Below are positions 18,574 to 27,486 of a stretch of 64,000 bases of DNA, piece by piece. The notes under the pieces were generated by a model, which saw only the letters and a list, made by a program, of their open reading frames with translations, was not told the DNA's origin and did not search any database. The DNA is from Cephaloticoccus sp. (GTDB lineage Bacteria; Verrucomicrobiota; Verrucomicrobiia; Opitutales; Opitutaceae). Positions within the stretch are counted from its first letter, which is position 1; the number at the start of each line of letters is the position of its first letter. Where the stretch lies: the NCBI GenBank assembly GCA_030833445.1, contig JAURHD010000010.1:51162-115161 (forward strand). Direction: 5' to 3'. The position numbers were made by a program, and so were the translations under genes.

Positions 18574-19425
18574 TCAAACCCGGTAGAACTTTTCCGCGTT
18601 GCGAACGTAAACTTTGTGCAGTTCGTCGGGTGAACAGCCGCTAAGCGCCGCATCGAGCGTGTTGACCCAACGCGGATAATCCGTCGCCTGCGACGCCACC
18701 GGCCAGTCGCCGCCAAAGATGATGCGATCGAAACCAAAGCACTCGACCACGTGATCGATGTAGGGCTTCAGGTCCACCGGCGTCCATTTTTGAAAATCCG
18801 CCTCCGTTACCAGTCCGGACATCTTGCACCATACATTCGGCAGTGCGGCGAATTCGCGTAGATGTTGTTTCCACGGATCGAGTAGGCCGTGCTTGATGTC
18901 GGGCTTCGCAATGTGATCCATGATGAATTGCACGTCCGGACACTGCCGCACGAGCTTCAGGGTATTCGCCATCTGGGTATGATTGATGCAGATATCGAAG
19001 GACAGGCCGTGCTTGGGTAGTGACTGCACGCCCTTCACAAAATCCGGCTTCAGACAAAACTCCGGATCGGCCTCAAACTGGATGATGCGCCGGATACCCT
19101 TGATCAGCGGATTCGAGGCGAGCTTCGCCAACTCGGCGTGCGCCGCATCTCCTTTTTCCAGCGGTGCCCACGGCACAATGCCGCGGATGCGTGGATCAAT
19201 CGCCGCCACTTCCGTCACCCAGTCGGCTTCGTCCTGAAACTGCGCCTGCTCACATTCACATTGCAGGAAAACCATCTTGGCGACCTGCACAGGTCCGCAA
19301 ATCTTGCGGTATTCCTCGATCAGATGATCGCGGTTGAGCATCGGCACATTATCCAGCCACGGATAACGCAGACGCTTGAGGTCCCAGATGTGCAGGTGGG
19401 TATCAACGATGGGGAAGTTTGGCAT
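18574..19425 (-). CDS. Amidohydrolase-2 family hydrolase, lactonase-like
   Basis: Metal-dependent TIM-barrel hydrolase of the amidohydrolase-2 group, which includes L-fucono- and L-rhamnono-lactonases and decarboxylases. The first strand carries the metal ligands in DTHLHIWD, the middle has FIMDHIAKPD, and the C-terminal FGGDWPVAS provides the conserved aspartate. At 283 residues it is the usual size. It is the last gene of a four-gene minus-strand set with three dehydrogenases, so hydrolysis of a sugar lactone made by one of them is a reasonable reading; the sugar is unknown. Confidence 0.82.
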   Translation of the reverse strand: MPNFPIVDTHLHIWDLKRLRYPWLDNVPMLNRDHLIEEYRKICGPVQVAKMVFLQCECEQAQFQDEADWVTEVAAIDPRIRGIVPWAPLEKGDAAHAELAKLASNPLIKGIRRIIQFEADPEFCLKPDFVKGVQSLPKHGLSFDICINHTQMANTLKLVRQCPDVQFIMDHIAKPDIKHGLLDPWKQHLREFAALPNVWCKMSGLVTEADFQKWTPVDLKPYIDHVVECFGFDRIIFGGDWPVASQATDYPRWVNTLDAALSGCSPDELHKVYVRNAEKFYRV

Positions 19426-19448
19426 GGGGGGATGGGGTTGATGAAAGC

Positions 19449-20408
19449 TTACTTGTTGACGCGATTTTTCAACGGTTCGCCTTTGAGGCCGCGCGCGACT
19501 TCCTCAGCGGCCAACCGTTGGAGCCGAGGAATACTGCTCTCGCTATACCAGGCGACATGCGATGTGAGCACAGCCCGTGGTGCCTTGAACAGCGGGTGAT
19601 CAGCCTGCAGTGGCTCTTGCTCAAAAACATCGATGCCCGCGCCGGCAATCTGGTCGCTCTGCAACGCATCGGCTAACGCGATCGTGTCGATCAAGGGACC
19701 GCGGGCGGTGTTCACAATGATAGCCGTATGCTTCATTTCCTTGAGCCGCTCGGCATTGACGAAATGCTTGGTCTCGGCGGTCAGCGGCAGATGCAATGAA
19801 ATGATGTCGGCCCGGGTGAAAAGGTCGTCCACCTCCACTTTCTCGACGCCTTCCATCTGCATGACATCGGCTGGCACAAAGGGATCGTAGGCGATACGCT
19901 TGCCGTCAAAGCCCCGCATCATGTGATGCGCGGAGCGCGCGATGCGGCCGAAACCCGCCGTGGCAAACGTCATGTCGCGCAGCGAAGGCATTTGGCGGTC
20001 GGGCGTGATTTTCCACGTGCCGGCGCGCAGCCGCGCATCGATGGCCGACAGCTGTCGGGTCAACGCCAGGGCCAGTGAAACGGCGTGTTCCGCAACCTCG
20101 TGTATCCCATAGTCGGGCACATTGCACACCGCAATGCCCTTCGCCTTGGCTGCGGCCAGATCTACATTATCATAGCCGATACCGTAGCGGACGATTACCT
20201 TGCAGTTTTCCAGACCCGCAATCACCGCGGCATCCACCGGCGCCCATTGCACCAGCAACGCATCGGCTCCTTGCGCCGCCGCACTGACCTCGGCAGTCGT
20301 CTTGCATTGGGCAACGATTAGTTCACCACCGGCGGAAGTAATGACGTCCTCCTCGTGGCGAAGATTGGGGAAACCGTGATCGGTGATTACAACGCGGAAT
20401 TTACTCAT
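19449..20408 (-). CDS. D-isomer-specific 2-hydroxyacid dehydrogenase (CtBP-like)
   Basis: NAD-dependent oxidoreductase acting on 2-hydroxy acids. The Rossmann nucleotide motif GFGRIARSAHHM lies mid-protein, and the catalytic Arg, Glu and His appear in NTARGPLIDT, GIDVFEQEP and LTSHVAWYS. At 319 residues it matches the CtBP-like subgroup. It lies 23 bases upstream of the amidohydrolase gene on the same strand and is probably co-transcribed. The substrate is not recognisable; 3-phosphoglycerate dehydrogenase itself is unlikely because no ACT domain follows. Confidence 0.88.
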   Translation of the reverse strand: MSKFRVVITDHGFPNLRHEEDVITSAGGELIVAQCKTTAEVSAAAQGADALLVQWAPVDAAVIAGLENCKVIVRYGIGYDNVDLAAAKAKGIAVCNVPDYGIHEVAEHAVSLALALTRQLSAIDARLRAGTWKITPDRQMPSLRDMTFATAGFGRIARSAHHMMRGFDGKRIAYDPFVPADVMQMEGVEKVEVDDLFTRADIISLHLPLTAETKHFVNAERLKEMKHTAIIVNTARGPLIDTIALADALQSDQIAGAGIDVFEQEPLQADHPLFKAPRAVLTSHVAWYSESSIPRLQRLAAEEVARGLKGEPLKNRVNK

Positions 20409-20481
20409 GAATAACTGGTGGTGGTGACTTGGTGGTGGAAATTGTGGGGCGGGATCGCTGATTTTTACATTGGAATAGGAT

Positions 20482-20535
20482 GGTAGGGTCGGGCAGCCTG
20501 CCCGACCGCGGACGCGCGAGCCGCGCGTCCCTACC
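20482..20535. repeat. 54-base palindromic element with outer stem and two hairpins (copy 1)
   Basis: GGTAGGG at one end pairs with CCCTACC at the other. Between them lie two perfect hairpins, GTCGGGCAG/CTGCCCGAC and GGACGCGCG/CGCGCGTCC, so the strand could fold as a three-way junction. It sits in the gap between the SDR and hydroxyacid dehydrogenase genes. A second element with the same ends and layout is at 29428-29476, which suggests a dispersed REP-like family. Confidence 0.65.
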
Positions 20536-20543
20536 TGTCTGCG

Positions 20544-21371
20544 CTACTTGCTGCCGGCAATCTTGGTATTCTGGCCGAGGCCCTCGGGGCCAAGGCCGTT
20601 GTAGCCACCATCCACCGGCAAATCCGTGCCCGTGATAAAGGAGGCATCGTCACTTAGCAGGAAGAGCGCAGGACCCGCGAGTTCGACCGGGTAACACATG
20701 CGGCCAAGCATGTGAAACTGACCCCAAATCGGATCGTATTTCGCGATATCGCCTCCGGCCGCCTTCAACACTTCGCGTGTCCAGGTCCAACCCGGGCTGA
20801 TGCTGTTGACGCGGATTTTGTGCGGCGCGAGATCAAGCCCCGCGCAGCGGGTGAGCTGAGTCACCGCCCCCTTGGACATGTTGTAGGTCCAGCGGTTGGG
20901 TTGTGCGATCCACGAGGAGATACTCGAAACATTCACCACGGCGCCGCCGCCGACTTTCTTCATCTCCTCCGAAGCCAGTTGGATCATCAGGGCGAAGCCC
21001 AACGGACCGACCTCGAGGGAATAAAGGAAATCCTTTCGCGTGGCATCCAGCCCTTTGGCGATAAAGGAAAAGGCATTGTTCACCAGGCAATCCAGCCGCC
21101 CAAACTTTGCCACGGTGTCGGCCACCAGTTTTTTGCAAAACTCCTCGTTGCTCATGTCCCCTGCAATAATCAGGGGCGAGAATCCAGCCTGACTGAATGA
21201 GGCCCGCCCTTCCTCCACATCTGCGGGCAAACAACTCACCGCGACTTCGGCGCCTTCGCGCAACAACTCGAGTGCAATGGCGTGACCGATGCCGTTGGTG
21301 CCGCCGGTCACGAGGGCGACTTTGCCTTTGAATCTGTCCTTGATTGGGGTGCGGGTAGCGTGGGGACTCAT
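20544..21371 (-). CDS. Short-chain dehydrogenase/reductase
   Basis: NAD(P)-dependent oxidoreductase of the classical SDR type, about 275 residues. It has the cofactor motif VTGGTNGIGHA, the active-site serine region VNVSSISSW, and the catalytic pair in YNMSK, followed by the C-terminal PVDGGYNG. I selected the ATG at 21371 because the upstream in-frame ATG at 21407 would overlap the preceding MDR gene. It follows that gene closely in the same operon. A sugar or sugar-acid substrate is suggested by the neighbours only. Confidence 0.88.
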   Translation of the reverse strand: MSPHATRTPIKDRFKGKVALVTGGTNGIGHAIALELLREGAEVAVSCLPADVEEGRASFSQAGFSPLIIAGDMSNEEFCKKLVADTVAKFGRLDCLVNNAFSFIAKGLDATRKDFLYSLEVGPLGFALMIQLASEEMKKVGGGAVVNVSSISSWIAQPNRWTYNMSKGAVTQLTRCAGLDLAPHKIRVNSISPGWTWTREVLKAAGGDIAKYDPIWGQFHMLGRMCYPVELAGPALFLLSDDASFITGTDLPVDGGYNGLGPEGLGQNTKIAGSK

Positions 21372-21397
21372 ATGCGTAGGGGTTGGGGAAATATAAC

Positions 21398-22414
21398 TCA
21401 GGGACAAACCACGGCTTTGATGTCGGCGCCCTTGGCTGCGAGCATGCGCTGAAAAGCCGTCACGCCATCTGCCAGGGTAAACCGCTGCACCCAGGAAAGT
21501 GCGTCCACCTTTCCGGCAGACATCAGATCAAGGGCCTGCTGCAGCTCTTCGATCGTGGCTGCGTAAGTGCCTAGCACCTGTTTTTCCGGCAGGGTGATGT
21601 TGTAGGAATCGAAGGTCATCGAATTTTCATGCAGCCCAATCCACACGGTCGCACCACCCGGGCGGATCGCATCAAGCGAGGTGCGCTTGGTCAGGCCGGA
21701 CCCCACGGCATCGACGCTCAGGTCGGCCCCTTCCCCGCCAGTTGCCTCCATGATGATCTTCGTGACGTCTTCTTCGCGTGGATTGATCACGCGAACGGCC
21801 CCAAGCTTTTTCGCCACGGCGAGGCGCTCGGGGCTGAGATCGGCCACGTAAACCTTGGCGCCGCGCAGGACCTGCAGGGCCTGCTGGCAGAACAACCCGA
21901 TCGGGCCCGCACCGATCACAAGCACGATGTTTGCGGGGAGATGCTTGCTCACCCGCACCACGTGAATACCATTTGCCATGGGTTCGGCGAGGGCGGCCGC
22001 TTCCGCCGGAAGGTTTTCCGGCCAAGGAATCAGGCAGCGGGCCGGCACGTTGACGTATTCGGCAAAGGCTCCCGGGCGATGCATGCCAAAGATTTGGCGC
22101 GACGCACAGAGATGAGTGTCACCCCGCTCGCAGCGCACGCATTTGCCACAGGGCACGAGCGAGTTGCTCACCACGCGTGCACCCACCTGCCAGTCCTTAA
22201 CCGCAGAACCGATCTCGGCAATCGTTCCGCAAAATTCATGTCCCATGACGAGCGGTGGCGGCCGGCGCGGGCTCTTATTCTTGTAGGATTCCAGCTCGCT
22301 GCCGCAAATTCCGCAAGCGGCGACCTTGAGCTTCACCTCGTCGGGTTGCGGAGCGACTTCATCAATATCGCGGATTTCCAGTTGATCAAAGGCGGGGTAA
22401 TGCAGTGTTCGCAT
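21398..22414 (-). CDS. Zinc-dependent alcohol/polyol dehydrogenase (MDR family)
   Basis: Medium-chain dehydrogenase related to sorbitol and threonine dehydrogenases, 338 residues. The catalytic zinc ligands are in CGICGSE and GHEFCG; the structural zinc site is the four-cysteine cluster CGKCVRCERGDTHLC; and the NAD-binding motif is VIGAGPIGLF. It is first in a minus-strand operon with an SDR, a hydroxyacid dehydrogenase and an amidohydrolase, and is divergent from the large putative glycosidase at 22618, which suggests linked regulation from the 203-base gap between them. Confidence 0.9.
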   Translation of the reverse strand: MRTLHYPAFDQLEIRDIDEVAPQPDEVKLKVAACGICGSELESYKNKSPRRPPPLVMGHEFCGTIAEIGSAVKDWQVGARVVSNSLVPCGKCVRCERGDTHLCASRQIFGMHRPGAFAEYVNVPARCLIPWPENLPAEAAALAEPMANGIHVVRVSKHLPANIVLVIGAGPIGLFCQQALQVLRGAKVYVADLSPERLAVAKKLGAVRVINPREEDVTKIIMEATGGEGADLSVDAVGSGLTKRTSLDAIRPGGATVWIGLHENSMTFDSYNITLPEKQVLGTYAATIEELQQALDLMSAGKVDALSWVQRFTLADGVTAFQRMLAAKGADIKAVVCP

Positions 22415-22617
22415 AACAGTAAAATTTGGGTGCCCCTGCAGCCGGGGAAATGCAAGGGATAATCACCATGAACATTCGCCAGCCGGTGAAATTAAGACAA
22501 GCGTTCATCCCGCCATCCAATCCATCGCATCAGTTTATCCGACCAATAATCGCCGCTGACACGACGGACGCTTGAGTTTTCCTCCAAAGCCCGCTTCCCA
22601 GAAACCCCAACCGTATC

Positions 22618-24960
22618 ATGAGCCAATCTCCCGCCAGTTTTTCCGCCCTCAATCCACCCAGCATCACCTATCCCTCGAAATTTGAGCCGGTTGAACAAAC
22701 CGCCTCCGAAGAATTGGCCCGTCTAACAGGCACGCCGGCCAAGAATGCGGTCAGACCGGGCAAAGGCATCAATCTGGCCCTCGCGACGCGTAATTGGGCA
22801 CCCACCGCCGTCAAGGCTGCGAAGGGCCACGCGCATTGGATGTGGCTGCGCATCGATCAATCCGGCTCGGGAGAAATCATCGCCAGCGAAGGCTCGGGAC
22901 TTTTCGCGGCGGTGCGCCTGCTGGCACATGGGCTGACGGGCGCCACGCGGGAAAAGCTCGCCCAGGGTATTTTGCTTCAGCGCAGTTTTAGCATGAACCG
23001 GCCGATCTGGGACGGTTCCTTCGCGCAATACTGGCGCTCAAACCGCAAATTCTGTCCCGAGCAATACACCGCCACCCTCGCCGAGTCCGGTTTTACCCAC
23101 CTCGAAGTCAACAGCCTGCAGGCGAGTTTCCCTTACGAGGATTCCGTGCCCGGCGAATACTATTCGCAGTTCTACACCTACTGCCCCGGGTTCAACCATT
23201 TCATCGACACGCCCCTCACGCGCGGCATCTGGCCGGCGCAATATATCGATGCCAATCTCGAGCGGCTGCAGAACCTCGCCGCCCTCGCCCGTCGCTACGG
23301 TCTGAAACCCAGCGTGTGCCTCTATGAACCGCGCAGTCTGCCGGAGCGTTTCTTCCAACGCTACCCCACGCTGCGCGGGGCACGAATCGATCATCCCTTC
23401 CGCTCGCGTTTGCCGCGCTACACGATGGCCCAGGACCATCCGGTCACGAAACATCACTTCCGCCTCGCTACCCAGGCGCTGATGCAGGCCGTGCCGGATC
23501 TCGACGCGATGTCGATCTGGACCAACGACAGCGGCGGCGGCTTCGAGCACTCCGCCTCACTCTACATCGGCCGCAACGGTGGCCCCTATATGATCCGCGA
23601 GTGGCGCAGTCACGACGCCATCGCCAAAGCGTCCGGCCAAAGCATGGGCGCATTCCTGCGCAACCTGCGCGAAGCTGCCGCCGAGATTAATCCCGACTTC
23701 AAGCTCAGCCTCCGCATCGAGCCTTTCAAGGTGGAGCACGATCATCTCAAGTCGGAGCTCGGTCGCGGTGTGCATTGGGAAGGCCCTTCGTTACTGGCCC
23801 GCGGTTACTCCCTGCCTTACAGTCATCCACACTACGCCGATCAATCGGGCGTCGCCGGCGGCATGTTTCACTGCCAGATGGACGAGCGCGAAAAAACCGA
23901 GCTCGCCAAGGAACGCGCCCAGGGCATCGAGCCGATCCTCACGTATTCACCCGGCCCGGTTTGGAATCAGGAGCCGCTGATCGGGATTCCGTGGCCGCGC
24001 ATGATCCATGCGCGGCTATCTCAACTGAAGGATATCGGCACCGATATGGTCAGTGCGATGGGCGGCCTCGCCAACACCACCGCCACTCCCTTTTGGCCCA
24101 ACCCCGCCGCGATCCGAGCTGCGCAATTTACGCCGAAGCGTTCCATTGATGAAGTGCTCGCAGACGAAGCCGTGCGCTTCGCCGGTCCAAAACACGGTCC
24201 CGCGCTCGCGAAGGCTTGGGCGTTGTTTGAAGACGCCGTCACCTGGCAACCGATCGTGCCGTTGTTCTGCGGTTTTGGGTTTTGCTGGCAGCGCACTTGG
24301 GATCGTCCACTCGTGCCCGACATCGAGGCGATTCCGGCAGAGGAACGGCACTACTACGAGCGACACGGCTGCTTCCAGCACAACAACCCCGGCATGAACG
24401 ATCTGGGCAAGGACGTGTTGTTCAACCTCATCACGCGCGAGTCAGCTGACAAGATGGTGCCGCGCTTCGATACGAAACTGCTTCCGCGTATCGCGAAGGC
24501 CGAGAAGTTCGTCGCCACTACGCTCGCGCAATGTGCGGACGATGCGCAAGCCACGGCGGTCTTCATCGATCTGCGCGACCGTCTGCGAGGTTATCGGCAC
24601 TGGGCAACGACCTTCCGCAGCGTCGCCGCGTGGTGCTCGGGCGTTTACGGTTATCTCGAGAGCAAAACTGCTGCGCAGAAAAAGCAGCACGAGAAATTTC
24701 TGCAGGCCGCCATCGACCTCGAACTCGTGAATGCACGCGGCTTTCTCGAGCATTTCGAAAATTCACCCACCGAGTTCATGGTCGTTTCCGCCACCGGCGA
24801 GAACACCTTCATCTATGGCAAGAATCTCGGCGATCATGTGCGCGCCAAGATTCGCCTGATGGAGAAATACCGGCACAAAAAGCCGCGAATAGACAAAGGC
24901 ATCCTCTGGCGACCGGCCTCCGGCCAGCCTTGGCCGGAAGGGTTTCCCTTCCAGAAGTAA
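22618..24960 (+). CDS. Large putative glycosidase, unrecognised family (paralog 1)
   Basis: A 780-residue protein without signal peptide, closely related over its full length to the next gene. The N-terminal ~120 residues, ending GEIIASEGSGLFAAVRLL, resemble the small alpha/beta domain that precedes the barrel in GH20, GH67 and GH84 enzymes. The barrel-like part begins about residue 135 with TLAESGFTHLEVNSL. Conserved between the two copies are FFQRYPTLRG, HPFRSRLPRY, AQDHPVTK and NDSGGGFEHSASLYIGRNG, the last being a candidate active-site loop. The C-terminal ~200 residues are probably helical. Glycosidase is inferred from fold resemblance; no known family is recognised with certainty. Confidence 0.6.
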   Translation: MSQSPASFSALNPPSITYPSKFEPVEQTASEELARLTGTPAKNAVRPGKGINLALATRNWAPTAVKAAKGHAHWMWLRIDQSGSGEIIASEGSGLFAAVRLLAHGLTGATREKLAQGILLQRSFSMNRPIWDGSFAQYWRSNRKFCPEQYTATLAESGFTHLEVNSLQASFPYEDSVPGEYYSQFYTYCPGFNHFIDTPLTRGIWPAQYIDANLERLQNLAALARRYGLKPSVCLYEPRSLPERFFQRYPTLRGARIDHPFRSRLPRYTMAQDHPVTKHHFRLATQALMQAVPDLDAMSIWTNDSGGGFEHSASLYIGRNGGPYMIREWRSHDAIAKASGQSMGAFLRNLREAAAEINPDFKLSLRIEPFKVEHDHLKSELGRGVHWEGPSLLARGYSLPYSHPHYADQSGVAGGMFHCQMDEREKTELAKERAQGIEPILTYSPGPVWNQEPLIGIPWPRMIHARLSQLKDIGTDMVSAMGGLANTTATPFWPNPAAIRAAQFTPKRSIDEVLADEAVRFAGPKHGPALAKAWALFEDAVTWQPIVPLFCGFGFCWQRTWDRPLVPDIEAIPAEERHYYERHGCFQHNNPGMNDLGKDVLFNLITRESADKMVPRFDTKLLPRIAKAEKFVATTLAQCADDAQATAVFIDLRDRLRGYRHWATTFRSVAAWCSGVYGYLESKTAAQKKQHEKFLQAAIDLELVNARGFLEHFENSPTEFMVVSATGENTFIYGKNLGDHVRAKIRLMEKYRHKKPRIDKGILWRPASGQPWPEGFPFQK

Positions 24961-25104
24961 CCGGTAACTGCAGTGGCTTGGTTCGGCCGATCAAGGGTGA
25001 GCCATTGGTTTCAAATGGGGAACTCTGGTAAATAATCCTCACATTTGACCGGGGTGCTTGCACCCATGGGAACGAAGGTCTGGCATGGGCCTTACTTTCC
25101 TTTA

Positions 25105-27435
25105 ATGAGCAACGAACCCGCCCCTCTCGCCGCGCTCAACGTGCGCAGCATTACCTATCCCGCGAAGTTTCAGCCGGTTGAACAGACCGCCGCCATGGAG
25201 CTCGCGCGTCTGACCGGTGCCACCGCGGTCAAGTCCGGCCGACCCGGCAAAGGCGTCAACGTCGCCCTCGCCCCGCGCGATTGGGCCAAGCTGCTGCCAA
25301 AGTCCAAGGCCGCCGAGCCTGGTTGGATGTGGCTCAAGCTCGATGACGATGGCACCGGTGAAATCATCGCCGATGCCGGATCGCTGCTTTATGCCGCGGT
25401 GCGCCTGCTCGGCAACGGCCTCACGGATGAACTGCGCAGCAAGCTCGCGAAGGGACTGTTTTTGCCCGCCACGTTTCCCTGGCACCGGCCGCATTGGGAC
25501 AGCTGTCTTACTCAATACTGGCGCAGCGCACGCAAGTTCGACCGTGAACGCTATGTGGCAACGCTGGCTGAATCGGGCTTCACCCATGTCGAGGTCAACG
25601 GCCTCCAAGCCCACATGCCAATCGAAGATTCGGTGCAGTCGGAATACTATCCCCAGTTCTACACCTATACCGCAGGGTTCAATCACTTCATTGATACGCC
25701 ACTGACGCAGGGTCTCTGGCAACCGCACTACCTTGAAGCGAACTTGAACAATCTGAAAAGCCTCGCCGCCCTCGGTCGCAAATACGGCCTCAAGCCCGGC
25801 GTCTGCATGTTCGAACCGCGCACGTTGCCTGAGCGCTTCTTCCAACGCTATCCCACGCTGCGCGGTGTCCGCGTCGACCATCCTTTCCGTTCGCGCCTGC
25901 CGCGCTACTGCCTCGCCCAAGATCATCCCGTCACCAAGCAACACTACCGCGCAGCGATTCAGAACCTGATGAAGGCCGCACCCGACATCAGTTATATGAG
26001 CGTGTGGAGCAACGACAGCGGCGCCGGCTTTGAGCACACCGGGTCGCTCTACGTCGGCCGCAACGGTGGACCCTACATGATTCGCGAATGGCGCAATCAC
26101 GAGAAAATCGCCCAAGCCGCGGGCGAAAGCATCGCGCGTTACCTGCAAAACATCCAATCCGCCGCGGCCGAAATCAATCCGGACTTCGACGTCATCCTCC
26201 GCCTCGAACCGTTCAAACTTGAACAAGATCACATCAAGGCGGGCATGAACGAACATATCACATGGGAGGCTCCAAGTCTCCTCGTGCGCGGCTACTCCCT
26301 GCCGTATGCCCACCCGAAATACCCCGAGATGAGCGGCGCGGCCGGCAGTCCGTTGCAAACCCAGATAGATCCGAGCGAACGCAAAGTGCTGGAGGAATCC
26401 CGCTCACGTGGAGCTGAACCGACGATGCAATACGCCGCCGGCACCACCGCGTGCTTTGAACCCCTGATCGGCGTGCCGTATCCGCGGTTGCTGCGCGAAA
26501 AGTTAATCTCCATGCGAGACCTCGGACTCAAACGCATCAGTGCGCTCGGTGCCCTCGGTAATCCGCAGCAATGTCCTTACTGGCCCAACCCGATCGTGCT
26601 CCGCGCCACGCAGTTCACGCCGGAAGTTTCCATCGACGACGTGTTGCTCAATGCGGCGCGCAGTTTCGTCGGTGATAACTATGCCGCCAAACTCGTCGCG
26701 TGTTGGGATGCCTTTGAGGAGGCGGTCAGCTGGCAACCTCCGGTCATGTTGTTCAGCGGCTTTGCCTTTACCTGGCAGCGCACCTTCGATCGCCCTTACG
26801 TGCCCGATATCGAGGCCATTCCAATGAAGGAACGCGCCTACTACGAGCGCCATGGCTGCTTCCAGCACAACAACCCCGGCATGAACGATCTCGGCAAAGA
26901 TGTGCTCTTCGACATCATCACGAAGGACCAAGGCATCAAGGCCACCGCGAACTACGACAAGGAATGCCTGCCTCGCATCGACAAACTCATCGCGGAATTG
27001 GCCAAGCTCGAGACCCAGACAGCCAAGGAGCCACAGGCTCAGGCAGTCTTCATCGACCTGCTCGATCGCGCTCGCGGTTATCGTGCCGTTTGCGGATCCA
27101 TCCGCATGGTCGCCGCTTGGTGCGCCAATGTTTATGGCTACCTCGATAGCACCAAGGCGGCAGAGAAGCGTAAGTTTGAAAAACAACTGCAAGCCGCCAT
27201 CGACGCCGAGTTGGTCAACACACAGAACCTCATCGATCTGTTGGAGGCCGATCGCACGGAGTTCATGATCCTGTCCGCTGTCGGCAACAATACGTTCTGT
27301 TACGGCGAGGACCTGCCCGACCTGCTCCGCGAAAAAATCCGGCTGATGAAAAAATACCGGCACAAGAAACCGCGCATCGACAAGGACATCCTCTGGCGAC
27401 CCATCCCCGGCAGTAAGTGGCCTGAGTTCGATTGA
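25105..27435 (+). CDS. Large putative glycosidase, unrecognised family (paralog 2)
   Basis: Tandem paralog (776 residues) of the preceding gene, alignable from the first residues (ALNVRSITYPAKFQPVEQTA against ALNPPSITYPSKFEPVEQTA) to the end (MKKYRHKKPRIDKDILWRP). The same putative catalytic loop reads NDSGAGFEHTGSLYVGRNG. Position-specific differences lie mostly in the middle, around residues 430-460, where substrate loops could differ. The ATG at 25105 matches the paralog; a TTG 60 bases upstream is in frame but gives no homologous sequence. A clear terminator follows. Confidence 0.6.
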   Translation: MSNEPAPLAALNVRSITYPAKFQPVEQTAAMELARLTGATAVKSGRPGKGVNVALAPRDWAKLLPKSKAAEPGWMWLKLDDDGTGEIIADAGSLLYAAVRLLGNGLTDELRSKLAKGLFLPATFPWHRPHWDSCLTQYWRSARKFDRERYVATLAESGFTHVEVNGLQAHMPIEDSVQSEYYPQFYTYTAGFNHFIDTPLTQGLWQPHYLEANLNNLKSLAALGRKYGLKPGVCMFEPRTLPERFFQRYPTLRGVRVDHPFRSRLPRYCLAQDHPVTKQHYRAAIQNLMKAAPDISYMSVWSNDSGAGFEHTGSLYVGRNGGPYMIREWRNHEKIAQAAGESIARYLQNIQSAAAEINPDFDVILRLEPFKLEQDHIKAGMNEHITWEAPSLLVRGYSLPYAHPKYPEMSGAAGSPLQTQIDPSERKVLEESRSRGAEPTMQYAAGTTACFEPLIGVPYPRLLREKLISMRDLGLKRISALGALGNPQQCPYWPNPIVLRATQFTPEVSIDDVLLNAARSFVGDNYAAKLVACWDAFEEAVSWQPPVMLFSGFAFTWQRTFDRPYVPDIEAIPMKERAYYERHGCFQHNNPGMNDLGKDVLFDIITKDQGIKATANYDKECLPRIDKLIAELAKLETQTAKEPQAQAVFIDLLDRARGYRAVCGSIRMVAAWCANVYGYLDSTKAAEKRKFEKQLQAAIDAELVNTQNLIDLLEADRTEFMILSAVGNNTFCYGEDLPDLLREKIRLMKKYRHKKPRIDKDILWRPIPGSKWPEFD

Positions 27436-27457
27436 TTTGCAGGCTATTGTTTTACAA

Positions 27458-27486
27458 GCCCACGGTTAACCGCCGTGGGCTTTTTT
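27458..27486 (+). terminator. Rho-independent terminator after the tandem glycosidase pair
   Basis: GCCCACGG, a seven-base loop, CCGTGGGC and then TTTTTT. It lies 22 bases beyond the glycosidase stop codon and overlaps the last codons of the convergent AraC gene, which it may also terminate because the opposite side has a partial T-run. Confidence 0.85.

Noticed and set aside
24961..25104. Terminator between the tandem glycosidases
   Set aside because: Only a weak five-base stem without a U-run was found, so the pair is treated as possibly co-transcribed.
25102..26358. A 418-codon minus-strand open frame opposite the second putative glycosidase
   Set aside because: A similar but broken open frame lies opposite paralog 1, as expected from GC-rich codon bias on the antisense strand; no recognisable domain.
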